From positions 98,757,447 through 98,821,446 of the forward strand of contig CM056573.1 in NCBI GenBank assembly GCA_029721435.1: DNA of 64,000 nt, read 5' to 3'. The notes below the pieces were generated by a model, which did no database searches, was not told the DNA's origin, and saw only the letters and a program-made list of their open reading frames with translations. This DNA comes from Gymnothorax reevesii (lineage: Eukaryota; Chordata; Actinopteri; Anguilliformes; Muraenidae). Shown here one piece after another: positions 1-15,300 of the stretch. The stretch's first letter is position 1; every line of letters starts with the position of its first letter. A program made the translations under genes and the position numbers.

Positions 1-200
1 GCAGCATCAAAAAATATACAGCCTTGGCAGGCAGATGAATACCATCAGTTCGGAAAAAATGGCCACTTATAAGGATTGGCTGAAAAAAGTTGAAAAGCCT
101 TAGTTAAAGCAGGGGAATCACAGAGGCCAGTGCAGGTCACAGCCTGAGCCCTGGGCGGGTCCTATGGTTCCCACATTTCTCAGTGCGCAAAGTGACTTAC
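1..200 (-). other. ryr3 intron 13, 5' end
   Basis: Begins with the donor GTAAGTC at 200 and runs off the window edge. I see no coding segment or recognisable repeat. Confidence 0.8.
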
Positions 201-381
201 CTCCTGTTTGAAGAGGTTCTGCCGGTTCTTGAGCGATCGCAACTTGATTTGTTTCTCCTCGTGCTCCAGCTCAGCATCGGGAAGCTCAAAGTACGTGATG
301 AGGTCATTTAGCGTCTGCAGCACCTCCTCAATAGGCAGGGCTATGGCCACGCGGTTCTTCCCTCTCAGGCTGTCCAGCTCC
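201..381 (-). CDS. ryr3: ryr3 exon 13 (start of N-terminal domain C)
   Basis: A 181-nt exon, one base completing a split Arg codon plus 60 codons. The acceptor is ctctcccag before GGAGCTGG and the donor is GAG followed by GTAAGTC, a strong consensus. The peptide contains [17 protein letters not shown] and ends [14 protein letters not shown], the helical segment that begins domain C in ryanodine receptors. The EVLQTL and KNRQNLFK strings are closest to RYR3. The next exon, expected to start with Gly-Met, lies before position 1. Confidence 0.96.
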
Positions 382-3300
382 CTGGGAGAGCAGAACCACA
401 CGAGACATGAGAACAGAACACACAGTGCAGAGCATATTAAAAAATTACATCCCCAGCAGTCAAACAGGCACGTAATACCTTACATCAATTAGTAAAAGAA
501 TTACAACATAACGTGCGAGGCAATTAAAGTATACTACACAATATCAAAAAGAGCGGAATCATCACAAAGGCACCAGATATTAAGCCTGGAGGTCTCAGTT
601 ACTCTATGTGAACACAAACTTTTTTTTTTTTGCATAATTAGCATAAATAGGTCACAGTGACCAAATTGAACATTACATTTTTGTTTTGCATAGTTACCAT
701 CTACACAGAATCATGTCATTGCTCTGAAATCTAAAAAGTCTACTGAGATTTGTTTTTTTGCGCAAGAGTGAAAAAGTATTCACTCGTGACTTTACCACAC
801 AAGAGACTGACACAAGAGGCTGACATATTAGGACACAGGATAATCATTCAGGCTACAGGCCGGCCAGTGTGTCACGCCCACATCCATCCATGTAAACTAC
901 TTCTCTGCTCTGACTGTGATCATAGCCAATACAGTCAAGCATATTATAAGCCAGGGCAATTCAACATTATCCAGAAAGGGCCGGTGTGGGTGCAGGCTTT
1001 CATTCCAACCAAGCAGTTACACACCTGATTCTACTAATCAAGCTCATTAGCAAAGACTCTTAGGGTTGATTAGTAGTATCAGTTGTGTAACTGGTTGGTT
1101 GGAATGAAAGCCTGCTCCCACACCGACCCTTTCTGGATAATGTTGAACGGCCCTGTTATAAGCACTCGTCACCTTCACTAGGTATTTCATGCTAAAATGT
1201 CTTCAAGACTCAAAGAAACCTAAATTTGAGTACACGTTTACCGGTCGAGCCATTGTTGATGCTTTGAACAGTGTTATCCGGTGGGTCTGTGCCTGCAGCT
1301 CTGGGGAACCCCTCTCTGCAACTCATGGATTGCAGCAGCAGCGCACACATCAAGTATCCTCAAAACAGTGGTTTTTTACTTTCATTTCTAAAATACTATT
1401 TTATGAATTGATGAATGTATTATTACATCGTCATGTTGCTGGGAATGAGAGCTTTTTCAATTTTTAAAATACTCAGCATGCACCTTTAAGGCCGTTTCAT
1501 AGTTGCAAGACGTGCCTATCTGTCGCTAAAAAAAAAAATTAGATGATGCACACTCTATAGACATGCTTACCCATGCCTCGTTGACCTTGACCTTTGACCT
1601 TTCGACCTCCAAATGCAAATTTGGACAGGGTACCCTAGGATCACCTACCCCACAAAGTTTGGTCACCCTAGCTTCATTGGTGGCCGAGCTGTCGCGCGGA
1701 CAGACACGCGCGCACACACACGCGCACACACACAGGCAGACAGACGGTGCTAAACTGTATTCCCACGCCGCCTCGTCAGGCGTGGGTAATGATATCAAAG
1801 AGAGAAAAAAGGGTCGTACAACAGAGTCTTATTCGTGTCAAATATTTGGATGTCGCAGACACTATCTTTGGTTGTCTCATACTATTTCCATGGGCTTAAT
1901 GGAGATATTAGTAGTTGTCATAAAAAGTCCGTACAGTACTGTTCACAAAAATATTGTTTGGTTGTAAAACAATAAATATATAATTACCATGAAGATGGCA
2001 GCTTGTGCTGCAGATGTCGTCTGACACTTGGTTTAAGCGTAAAAGCATCTCTGTCATCCGACACTTCTGTCAACACATCTTACAGGTATAAAACGGCCTT
2101 TACGGTGAGAAGATTTATAACCAGGCAAGCATGCGATGGTTACTCACACATTAGAATCAGTCTGTGTAGTGAGATATATTAGTGCGAGAGGGTTTCAAAT
2201 TTTTCAGATGTACTGTAAAGATGGGGATCGCCTCATGTTATCAAAGTTGGTACCACTGAGAACTTACATTTTACATGACTGAGGCTATGTTGTTGAAGTT
2301 AAATTCCCAGAGTTAAAAATGACTGAATAATAGCATTCAAAAATCAACGAAAGTTCTATTTTTCATACAGTGGATGACGTAATGAGCTCAGGAACCATAT
2401 TAATCAGAGGAAGAGGGATTACTGCGCAGAAGATAACTTCTATAAAAATAATTCATTTTTTTCATAAAATTTGTTGAAACAGTCATCCTATATTGACAAT
2501 AGTACATGACAATGGTAATTAAAAAAAAAAAAAGTACATTTAACCCCTCATAAAGCTTCTAATGGCACTGGCAAGAATTCACTGGACCCACGTAAAATGC
2601 GCTGATTGGAGCCAGAACTTTCTAATGGCGTTTATCACTTCACCTGCGCATGCTGTTCAGCCACCCTCCTTCATGCTCTCTTCCTTGGTAAAGATTCTAG
2701 GCCAATATCTTTGATGCCCAGTTCCTTAAGGAGCTAGAAGCTACATTTGGTCACCTTTTTCTGTTAAATTTGGTGAAATGTAGTTTAAAACCCTTTCAGC
2801 TGTCAGTAATTGAAAGTGGTCTGAGAGTAAAATTTGGATTTCTGTGAGGAGGACCCAGACCGTGAAAATCCAGAAACTCAAAATCTCTCCATCCACACTT
2901 CCATTTCTTCCATTGTCAACTACTGCATTACTGTTATAGCGAATACCTGATGAGAAAAATACCACAGACAGTAACAGAAAAGGACTCAACCAAGGAGGAG
3001 ATGGAGTTTGGTTGTTATAATTTCAACCCACATAACCTGAGCGTAAGTGTTTGGAAGATCAGCTGGCACAGTGTTGTAAGAAGCTATCTTGTTAGCATGT
3101 TTTTACATTAGCATAGTAACACTGCTCTGCACATTTCATTAGTGACTGGACCCCAGCTGTAATAATGTTAAAGCAATCCGTCTGTAACAGAAAAGCCAAC
3201 GGCAGGTACCTAATGCTTAGAAATTGCAGCTCTTATTCCCGGTGCCTACATGTGTTTGATAGCCTGACATTGTGTGTTAGCTTTGCGTAGCCCAGCCCGG

Positions 3301-6300
3301 AGAGAATATACTCAGTGATGAAAATGTAGCAACACCAAAATTTTAAGCATTGTTGAAAAAAAAGAAAATATGATGAAATGGTGAACTGCATAGTTTTCCT
3401 AAACAGAACGTATCACACCAATGCACCAACTCCACCAAGTTACGTTGAATCCTGTTCATTTATGGATTTGTGGCCCATGTGAATCCTGTCACTCGAATCT
3501 CTTTAAAATCTGGCTGACATGTTAAGGATGCTCTTTGTAGAACAAAAAGAAAAAAACACAGAAAAGCACAAAATCAAAATTATGGGGCGTCGTAGAGGAA
3601 CGTCTGAAAATTCCAGACATGATGCCATTGGCATGTGAAGTGCAGTAATGAGCTTGCAACATTAGAGTCAGCACTTTAATGTCCACCTCAGCGCCATTTC
3701 ACGTCTTCAGAGATTTATGGCACAGACTCAGATCGTCAAAGACCGACCTCGCAGCAGTAGACCACGTAAAACGATGGCAGGTGAAGATCATTGTGACATC
3801 ATAGCCACATAAGCAAATGACATGCGGTTCAACAGGTCGGTGGGTGTCACACTCGCTACTGAGGGATAGGAACAGTCTTGTGGGAAAACGGTCAAACAAC
3901 CCCCATGCATTCAGAGCAACGTTTATTCATCTCACAGATCGGAGCTGCAACTGTGTCAGGTATTCATGGATAACTAATTGTTCCCTGGAATGGTGAAGAC
4001 AATTAAATACGTATTTCACTCTTTTTAACTTATTTACTGTGCATTTACAGTGGGATAAAAATTACTGCCACCCCTGATTGGCAACGCATAAACAATACAA
4101 AAAAATATATTTAGAGAGAACCTCTAAATAACAACATTATTCACTGATTTAATTAAAAATCAAACTTCCTCCCCCCCCATCAACCAAAATTAAACCAGGT
4201 ATTGATATTCATGTTTTTTTAAGTATTATCTCTAAGTTAGATAAACGAGACAAGGGCAATAACTCTGTAGAAAATGGCGGTACGGATCTGGTTTTCGAAC
4301 TTGACCTGGGTAATCATGTCATAAAGCTACACACAAAATTTGGTAATCCTATCTACAATAGTTTTTGTGTTAATGTGTCCCCATTTCAGACGAACGAAAG
4401 GACGGATGGACGGAGGTCAAACCTATATCCCCCACACTTCGTGGTGGGGGATAAAAATCATTGTGTGGGAATTGCAGGCCTTGGTGGCATCTTGGGGTCA
4501 CAGGGTTTCAAAAAGCACCATCAGGCGCCACCTCAACAACCACAGGCTCTTTGGAAGGGCTGCCAGAAGAAAGCCTCTTCTGACCAGAGGATGCAAAAGC
4601 AAGCACTTGGAGTTTGCAAAACATCATTTAAATTATAACTGGAACAAAGTGCGTTGGTCAGATAAGACCAAAATTGCATGTTTCAGTCAGATGCAGCATC
4701 GGCATGTTTGCCGTTGAAACAGAGATGCATACAAACAGAAGCACCTCATACCCGTGGTGAAATATGATGGTGGATCAGTCATGTTTTGGGGCTGTTTTAA
4801 TTCCAAAGGTCCAGGGCCCTGGTTAAGATTAATGGCATAATGAATTCCACTAAGTATCAGGATATTTTGGCTGACAATCTGGTTGCTTCAGCCAGAGGGC
4901 TAGGACTTGGCTGTAGGTGGACTTTCCAACAAGACAATGACCCAAAGAAAACTTCAAGATCCACACAGAAATGGATCTGTGACAACAAAATCAACATTCT
5001 GCCATGGCCATCTCAGTCACCAGATCTCAATCCAGTTGAAAACCTGTGGGTTGAGTTGAAGAGGGCAGTTGATAAATGCAAACCCAAGAATGTGAAGGAT
5101 CTTGAAAGGATCTGCTTAGATGAATGGTAATTATGGAATGCAATTTATTGTAAGGTAGCTTTTGTAATACCTGTGGGTAGTTACTAAGTTTGGTGGCCTA
5201 TGCTTTCATTCTGTGGGTAACGGCTTGTTCACTTGCCTGGCTGAAAAACAGCCTCGTTTCTCTGTTTGGTGGCTAATGTCATCACTGTGTAGGCAATGTT
5301 AGTCCACATACAGTACCAGTCAAAACTTTGGACATACCCATATTTTTTTTTACCATACATGTTAAATAAAGAAAGAAGCACTATTTATTTTGCAAAAAAA
5401 AGATATAATTCTTAAATCCATGGAACTAACCAGTGTTTGATGTCATATTTGCTGAACGTACTCACATTGGCCCCCAACAAGGACAGTCATACGGCTCTAA
5501 TGAGTTTGCAGCTGCGTGGCTGTCTAACTTCGCAAAGATGTGCTGCACTTGTGGTGAGCTTTTTGTGAGCCTTTTTGCCCAATAAGTCCCAAAACAGCTT
5601 GACTTTAACCCAGCTGTTGGAAAATGGAAGGAGCTTGTCGTTCTGTCTACTTTGCAAAATATGGCCTTTTCGAGAATTTCCAAAATTTTTGGACACTATT
5701 CAAACAAATAAATAATTCTCTTATAACGTCTGACTGTTTAACTCTCACATGATTCCATTCCATTCCATTTATATAGAGAAGCTAAACAATTTAAATGTCT
5801 CTAAAGACAGAGCACTGTGACATTAGCAAAGTGTGTCCGAACTTTTGACAGGTACTGCACTTTCTTAGCTGATTTACAGCCCTCTTGCAATTCTCTCGCT
5901 AAAGCAATCGTTGTGTAAATTACCATTAATTTTCTCACTTGCTTGGATGATAAACAACCTAGTTTCTTCCATCTGTCGATTACCAGGCACAATGAAAGTA
6001 CAGTGAATCTACGATGACGTGGAATGTGTCTGTGAGTAACACGTTAATGTTGAGAGTTTACATCTTATCATCACCAGTATCACTTATTTTGCAGTAAGTG
6101 GAGCTCAAGTGTTTCTGCAGGGTATATGGCTTTTGAACTTAAGTCATGAAAAAGCTTAAAAGGAGGGACCATAGGAAAGAAAGAAGGAGCAGAGAGGGAG
6201 GAGCAGTTGGGCTAATGAACAAAATCTCCATCTCTTGCTCTCTTCTCCAAAGTTACGGACTGCTACTTTAAGCCTTAGATTTAGCTGGGTGTAGATGGAG

Positions 6301-9300
6301 CGCTGCCAATCTACTTGTGAGACAAGCACATACTTCTTAGAGCTGTCCTCCATCAATCATTTCCCAGACTGGATGCTTAAACCAAATCACCGGCTAGTTT
6401 CTTCTGGTCTGCAGCGTTAAGCTCAATGCATGAGCAGATGACAGTGGCCACATGCAGAATTTAACCTTTCAAAATAGCTGTGAAAGCACTAGTGTTTCTC
6501 TTCACCAATAATGAGTTAGGAGGCGGTTGTATTTTTTCCCACTGTGAAATATTTTTGTTCCAGTACCTATTAGCTAGGACGCTGAAGTAGAGTCCAGAGT
6601 GTAGTGTCGGACTTTTCATCATGCAAGAAATGCTGTCAAAGTAGTAGCTACAGTAAAACTAGTCATCCATCTTACCACATAGTTCAGAGGGCCATGTTCA
6701 GCAAATTAGCTTACTTTACCCTTGTAAGGCTGGTTCACAAGTTTTATGCAGCTGGTGCAGATTATTGCATGCATCTAATCAAATGCTGGAGTCATTCTTC
6801 CCTCCAAAGGGTGGGAGCTCCCTGCCGACTCAAACTCCAGGCAATGCTATGGCTAATGAAATGCTACACAGTAGGGCTACAAGCGACAGTCTGCACTGGC
6901 ACAGTTAGTGTCTGATTCCACACCACAGGGCTCATTTCTGTACAAAAAGCATAAGCACTATAGCTGTATGCACATGACTGAATAGCAATGCCACATGTAG
7001 CTTCTGCAGGTGACAAAGAGTATAATTGCATTCCAGTGCCCTAACTCTTGAATTAATTAGTACTGAACCATTTAATTTTGGAAAGCACAGGCATAGTTTT
7101 AGGCCATGATGAGCTATGTAGGCACAACAGAGCATATGTCCGTTATATAACAGCGTGTTCCCCAGGGCTACACTGAACACGCTCTCCTGGCAGCTCTGCA
7201 GCTGAATCGTGGCTGGTTATCATTGCCTTGGTCCGGTTTTGCATCAGCAACCAAATGAGAAAAATAACCACAATCACTACAAAGCACAGCAATGCTGGCA
7301 CTTGCAGACACGGAGTAATATTCACTCAGTGATTTTATCCTTTCTTGATGACTTCTGAAAGTCATAACTCCATCAGTTCTGGCTCCATTTTTGAGACAAT
7401 TTTGGAATATTACTGTATAGTGTCAACAAAATGTTAAGGGAAGTGCAAATGTACCTTTGGCCATTTACAAAACTCCCGGGTTAAAAAAAATACCAGCAAA
7501 AATTATGCTGATTTACCACAAGTAAACACATTTACGAAGATGAAGTAGAGCCTTCGAAACAGAATGTTATGAGGTGGTGGATCAGCAGGATACAAATGAA
7601 ATAATATGAAAGCAAGCAATAGCTGGTGTTCTGAAACAATACAATCATAAGAAAAGAAAAAACAAGACTTTATGACATCACAGACTTTCATTTAATACTA
7701 AGCTTGGTTGTGAACAAAAAACTTCCTGATTGCTTAATTAGGTTCGCTCCCTAGCTGTTGTAGAGGCATTTTATACCTTGGAGAACTGCATGTAGAAAAC
7801 TAGACTAATTTAGAAAACACAGAAAACCTCACTGACCCCATCAGCAAGGATAGACAGTACTCAATACTAATGTAAAAGCACTTAAAGTTTATCAAAAGTG
7901 AACTGTCCCATTAAGCCTGAGAGTGAAAATTCAAAATATTACAGTATAATTTTCAAAACCATGAAAATTACTGAAAGTTACCAGAAAAATCCCCAGCGAT
8001 TGGGCTTTGATTAAGCCTGATAGGCCAGCATGCAGTCCCACCTGATGAACTGACTGAAGAGTCGCGTGGTGTTACGGATTATGCGTGCGGCGCGGGACTC
8101 CTCGTGCTGACAGCGCTGCAGGGTGAGCCCGTCGTCCATGTGACCCTCTGCGTGAAGACAGGCCTGTGAGGGGTTCACAACGGTTATCCTGGAGCTATAC
8201 AACACAGCTGCTGTGATTGACTACCACTCAGACACCAAGACTTTGCTGGCCAGGTAGCTCTGAGGAGCAGACTTCTTAGAATGTACTTGCAGAATTCTAT
8301 GCCAGTGCTTGGGAACTTCAATGCTTTCAGTTACCAGTGATGATTGTTACATCAGCATTAGACAGCTCCAGTAAGCAAATGGTAATCACAAATTTTTTTA
8401 CCTTTAAGGATAAGCCTTGAGCTGCCAAGGATGGCCAGTTTGAAGCCTGCACTTCTCATGGTCTATTGCAGGGATACAAATCACGTTTTCTGCATCACAG
8501 CCGTAGCAGGTCATGCAAATACATCCGTAACAGTGGTGCGCTGTTTCTGGAGTCTGTCCCAAATGTCACAGGCATGGCCTCCATCAGCACGACTCGCCCT
8601 GAGATTTCCCCAACGGAGCTCGCCTTATTATCACCAACAAAATGACAGCTCCAGAGCAGGAGGTGCTCTGTCAGGCAGTTCTAAAGCCAGTGTGGCATAG
8701 AGACCCCATGGGATAATGGGAAGAAAGGAAGGGCTCATAACCTCACTTCTGCCAGGCCAAAATGAGTCAACAGAGAAAAGAGGGCAACGAAGGTGCATTA
8801 TCACAGAGATTTTACATACCGCACAACTGAGAATGACCGCTACTTGGCAGCAAGTGAAGTCTCTGGAAGGGGTGCCAATACTCTCTGATTGGCAGCATTC
8901 AGTAGCTTTATGAAGTACTGGATATATTGCACACTTGCGCTATAGTACTGAAGAAGTACTGGATATATTGCACACTCGCACTATAGCACTGAAACTTTAT
9001 TGTGGGCATAACAATTTTTAATCTCAGAATTCATAAAGTAAAAATTACCCAAGTTGAAATGGCAGCAGTTTGCAATTCAGGAAAAAAAAGTCCATTTTCG
9101 GACTTTTCGGACTGTCCATTTTCGCTGAAGATTTTAAATAAATAAAAGTAGGCTAAAAAATAAGCATTCTGAAAATTGCATTAGATATGGTCATCAACAA
9201 AGACTCCAACAACATTAATTCCTCACCCTTCTTTTGAGTGGTCCTAAGCGAGAAGACTTCACATCAGGCGCCTGGTAGGACAGCCATAATCCCGTGGCCA

Positions 9301-12300
9301 CGTGTAAAATGAAGCAGATTGAGTCTCCATATTTAATCTCTGCCACCCCCATGCCTTCAACATCTCGCTTTGGGCTGGAATCCTGCTTGTCCTGAGACAA
9401 AGAAGGAAAGAAAATTCAAATTTCACAAAAGTGAAAGAACGCACCATTAACCAAGGTTATCAATATCTAATTGAGAAATTTTTTGTTGCAGATGCAAAGT
9501 TGACTATGTAAGACATACACAGTAGTGCCAAGCAGCAGGTGTTGAGAGACAGTGATTTGGGAAATCAACTAACAATCTACTGATGGACTTAAATCAGAGT
9601 GGCAAAGACATTTGAAAGCAATGACATCTTCCTCAAAAATAATTCATAATTCTCCATGAGGAAAATCTGCCTACATGCGTGTGAATACATGGCTAGGACT
9701 AGACTGGGGTTATTGGTGGTCAGAAAAATATAAAAAAATTCAATCTGAAATTCTCAGACGTGCAAATGGTTCCTCATTATCCAACCAAACCAAACAATAA
9801 ACCTGACATAATAAGAAGATACATTCTGATAATCATTTTAAAGCACTTTTATGATATCTTTAATCACATTCATTTCATAGGATTGACTTGTGCATTCTCA
9901 ACAGAGAGTATAGCATCTGAGTAACAATAAGATGTAGACAGTTAAAGCAGTCATTCACCACAATTCTGCTACAATTTTGCCAAACGATTTGAAATGAATA
10001 TTTGACAAGCTAAAACAGACCTCTCTTAATGGTTGTACTTGGATTAGAAAGCGTCAGTGTTTTTATTGAGGTGCTTCAGACTTATTTCTGGGTCTTACTG
10101 GAAAACATTGCTCGTCAGGACCAGTGTGGCAGGATCCAGCAAAAAAAGTCAAACAAAACCTGTTCTTCATTCAAAACAATGGTAATTCTAACAAAAAAAA
10201 AATCTGTATTTTTTCCAACAAAAAGGAAGTACAGTGAAAATTGTGTTCTTGCCCAGTCTACTGGTCTCATATGTACCGATTTGTTAAGCAACTGTGTTGT
10301 TTTGACAATAGAAAATAATTTTGCAATGTAATCTAAAGCGGATTTACTCCACTGATATCTCGCAGGATTAGCGGATGACCTGGACTTTGGCGCTGTACTG
10401 CGCACGTGCTGGCTCCAAATTTTACAACCTGGCAGCACCGGAAATGCTTTTCAACGAGCCTCAGGAGAGTAAATGGCAGATAGTTGGTCCACAATTGAAG
10501 CACTGATTACTAAAACCCCACAAGTCAAGTCAAGTCAAGTGTGACTTATGGGGTTTTAGTAATAGGTGCTTCAATTTTTAAACAGCCTGTGTTCTGAACT
10601 GGCCTCACCTTCGAGGGTCTGAAGCAGAAGGCAGTGGACTTGGTGTCAGATTTCTCCCGGTCTTGCAACACCAGCCCCCTGTCTTCCGCCAGAGCAAGGT
10701 AGTGCCCCGTGGTGAGATGGCGAAGTCGGAAAGGCTGCCCCCAGCGAATGTGACTCCCGCTCCAGCTGCCAACAGCCCACATGAAATCACTCAGGGACAT
10801 GCAGAATGTCAATGCAAAATTCTACAACTCCATCGGGAACGTTGCAGTCTTATGCAAATTACGCAACGCTTATGCCAATCTCATTAATTAAGCAGGGAAG
10901 GAAACCTAAAACTGCCCAATCAGAGATATGGGGAAATGCTATAAACAGCAATAAATCCATCAATCCGATAAATGTGTGATGACTTCTGTGAGTTGTCACA
11001 GAAAAGGGTGATCCAAATATTGGAATGTGTCTGAAAAAATATAGTACAACATATCGGCAAAGCATACTAAACATAAATATAAGTTTAAATTGTAAATATG
11101 GAGGTTCCCTTTCCTATTTGTCTGTTCTGAGTGTACTAGGAAAGAATATAACTGAGCTCACCTGATTCTGAGTGGTTCCAATCTCCACAAAGATCTGGCT
11201 TTAGCACCTACTTTGCCCGTCTCATAGTTTACTATCCTGTTGGGATGAGAGCATAAAAAGGCATTTAATATATAGCTGTTTGCTGGACCTTGGAGCACCA
11301 AAAAGAAATTTCCATCAGATTTCTGTGATTTAGGAGGCCATTTTTCCTTCATGTTTTGCAGTCTGGTATTACTCATCTTAAACAGATGGTATACAGTATT
11401 TGAGAGCAAACGCAGCTGACGACTGAAAATAATCTACCCATCACGAATGTATGTGCCCCAATGGGAGATGTAGAATGTGATTTTCAGTGGTGACAGCATT
11501 CATTGATATTGATCCAGATCTTAAAGCATGCGTCCTCCTGACGTACGACCCTGTTTCCAAAAAAAGCTGTGTAAAATGTAAATGAAAACAAAATACAAGG
11601 ATTTGCAGATCAGTTGAGCTCACATTTTATTGAAAATAGTACACATACAACATGTTAAGATGTTGAAACTGCGAAATTTTGTTTTTCAAAAATATGCTAA
11701 TTTTAAAAACAATGCCAACATGACATATCAAACAAGAAAACGCGGAGCACTGAGGAAACCCCACACCCTGAACTAATTATTAACAAAATTTTAAGTTCAA
11801 GGTTACTATGCGAAGGCCAAAAGTCAAATCCACTTATGTTGTACACCGATTCCTCAGACAGAACCTTCATACCAAATTTGAAGCTGCTGTAGCCAACACT
11901 TTCCGAGATAAGGCCCAGACAAATTATAAAGCTGCCGCCTGCCTGCCTGCCCAGACGCCACAGGGTATAACAATCACCCCTCAGCCCATATAGAGCTGTG
12001 GGATGAAAAGTTGGGATGTGGGCATGTCTACCACTGTGTTGCATCATCTTTTCTTTTAACAACACTCAAAGTTTTTGAGAAATGAGGAGACCAACTGCTG
12101 TAGTTCTAACAGCAAAATGTTTTCCGATTCTAGCTTGAAACTGGACTTAAGCTTAACACGTGGCTGCCTTCGTGATATTTTTCATTTCATGATGTGCCAA
12201 ATGTTTTTAGCGGGTGGCAGGTCTAAACTGCAGGCAGACCAGTTTAGCACCAGTCTCTTTCACTACGAAGCCATGTTGTTGTAATACATGCAGAGTGAAG

Positions 12301-15300
12301 TATTTGGCATTGTGTAGGTGTCGTGTTTAATAGCATCACAGAACTTCACCAGTCTTTTGGCGCCCACATCCCTACTTTTTTCAATGAGCTGTTGACATTC
12401 AAAATGAGCTGATATTTTTCTAAAAACAACAAAATTTCTTACTTTCAACATCAGATATGTTGTCTTTATACTGTTTTCAATTAAATTTAGAATTTAAATG
12501 ATAGGCAAATCATTGCATTCTGGTTTTATTTACATTTTACACAATGCGAAGACGCTTACACAATATATGTGTACAATAAATGTGTTTATGCAAAGTGCGA
12601 CCTTTTTTCTCATTACATTTTACACAATATCCCAACTTTTTGGAAACGGGGTTGTAATTTAAACGAAATTATAAAACTGAAGAAAAATGCTGACAACTGA
12701 GATTCAATCAGTTCAGTATTGGCCACAAGCTCGCCGGCTAAAAATACATTACATGGTTCCAAAGCAGATGTGGGGTCATATGACATCTATAAGTGCTTGG
12801 CGATGCTTCTCAGGGCCTCTGTTGCAACTCATTGCCCTTGCTTACTGTCATCTATAGTGTAGTTCATCTATACATAGATGGGTAGAAATGTTGTCCTTTC
12901 CTCAGAGATGGTGACTCACAATGAGCTGTGGCACTGCATTGCTGTGCCCCAAGCATTTTCTCACAACCATTTCAAGTTTCAGTGGCACAATCTAGCGACA
13001 TGAGGCAGCCTCATAATGGACATCAGTGAAGCATGTAGAATGCCATGATATTTTCCCTCAATAGCGAAGGATGGTGCTCTGTTTCATAGGTCCCTGTGGT
13101 AGCCAATTGATTTCTTTCCCACAGGATACAGCTTTAAGTACACATTCAGGTTTAGGTTAAATATGTACTAAACTTTTCATATGACTGGACCAGTGCCTGT
13201 TCAAAATGTGCCTGTCTGGAACAAGGCCAATTGCTTGGCCTATGGAACTGCAGCTTGCAGCTTTTTTGCGAACCACCAAGACAAACATCTTCACACTCAA
13301 TACAGCACTTCCTTGGGTCCTCAGCAATTCACTCGAAAAGTGTGAAGCCAACTGGATGAACGGCTGTCGAGAAAATCCAAGGGTAGAAATGCATAAATAC
13401 AGAAACTTCTTCCATTTGAGTTACTGTAGATGAATGGCTAGCAGTGCCATGACTAATGGGAAAATGTGTGCCTAGGATGAAAATGAGCACAATAAGCAAA
13501 ATTAAAGTGGATTCTACAGCAGGAGATTCAGTTCATGCTGCCCAATGAGAGCAATAGCATGAATGACAAGCAGAGTCAAATGATATTATAATCCCGGAGA
13601 AAGTGGATTTAAGTAATTTATTTATTTATACTTCTTGCGAGCTCACCTCTGCTCTTCTTCACTCTGGTCTGACCCAGGAATAGTAAGGGTCTCGTCATGC
13701 CCATGAAACAGACGCATCACGTGACCACCCAGCAAGTACCCTATTGGACAAAGGCGAGAATTACAATCCAAAAGGACAACTAGTAGAAGAATCACAGAAT
13801 CACAGAATGTCAATTTACCCCAAAGGAATGTTTGTAATCAAAACAACCAAAACAAGTTAATGACATGTTATTTGGCATTAATTTGTGATCGAAGTATATC
13901 TATAAATCACCAGTTAATTTACAAAGGAAGCAAAAAGCAAATATACAGCGCCCTCCATAATTACTGGCATTCCTGGTTATGATGTGTTAAAAGCCTTAAA
14001 ATAAATTTTATTTTTATTGCGGAGGCATACTCTCACATTGTAAATTGTAAAAAAATAAAACCTTCAACTCAAATGAATTTTAAGGGAAAAAAACAATCCC
14101 TGACTTAGAAATAATAATTTTTCATAACCTGTTCCACAATTATTGGCATCCCTGACAATTCCTAGGAAATAAATGTAATTGAAGTATTTCTGTCATTTCT
14201 ACAATAGTTTGCAAAGTTGATCAAAGTATCTAGGAACATTTAATAAGTAATTCATCACTTCCTGTTTTACAGGGGTATAAATATGATGTGATACAGAGGC
14301 CATTTCTCTTATCCACTCTTCAACATGGGAAAGACAAAGGAAAACACCATTCAAGTAAAGCAGATGTTTGTCGACCTTCACAAGTCAGGCAATGGCAACA
14401 AGAAAATAGCCACTCGCCTGCACCTACCCATATCTACTGTCAGAGGAATCATTAAGAAGTTTAAAACAACTGGAGCAGTGGTAAACAAGCCTGGACAAGG
14501 ATGCAAGGTTATTTTGCCACCACACACAGTGAGGAGGATGGGAAGAGAAATAAAAAGTTCCCCAAAGCTCACTGTTAAAGAATTGCAACAAATGGTAGCA
14601 TCTTGGGGTCACAAAATCTCCAAAACAACCATCAGGCGCTACCTACATGCCAACAAGCTGTTTGGGAGGCATGCACAGAAAAAACCTTTTCTCACTCACA
14701 ATCATAACGCAAATGCCTGGAGTTCGCTAAACGATAATGGGACTTCAACTGCGACCCTGTGCTTTGGTCGGATGAGACCAAGATAGAGCTTTTTGGCAAC
14801 AAACACTCTAAGTGGGTCTAGCGGAAAACAAAAGATGAGTATGCAGAAAAGCACCTCATGCCTGCTGGGAAGTATGGGGGAGGATCGGTGATGCTGTGGG
14901 CCTGTTTCTCTTCCAGAGGCCCTGGGAACCTTGTTAGGGTGCATGGCATCATGAACGCTTTGAAATACCAAGACATTTTAAATCAAAATCCGGTGGCCTC
15001 TGCCTGAAAGCTGAAGATGGGTCGTCACTGGGTCTTTCAGCAAGATAATGACCCTAAACATGTGGCCAAATCTCCACAGAAATGGTTCACCAGACACAGA
15101 ATCAAGCTCCTCCCATGGCCATCTCAGTCCCCAGACCTCAACCCCATTGAAAACCTGTGGAGTGAGCTGAAGAGGAGAGTGCAGAGGACAGGACCCAGGT
15201 CACTGGATGATTTAGAGAGATGCAAAGAGGAATGGTCGAAGATCCCTCTTTCTGCATTCTCCCATCTTGTGAAACATTACAGGAGAAGATCAGGTGCTGT

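Larger units (their letters stand above)
382..8041 (-). other. ryr3 intron 12
   Basis: A 7.66-kb intron between exon 12 and exon 13. It holds a foldback element (961-1146), a hairpin-ended repeat (about 1560-1795), a decayed Tc1 transposase fragment (3560-3990), a second broken Tc1 copy (4048-5135) with a small repeat inside it, and a Tc1-type MITE (5311-5857). In 1800-3550 and 5860-8040 I see only AT-rich unique-looking sequence and short homopolymers. The short ORFs there show no recognisable domain. Confidence 0.85.

Noticed and set aside
4375..4638. Second-frame ORF overlapping the Tc1 relic
   Set aside because: It is a shadow frame of the transposase remnant.
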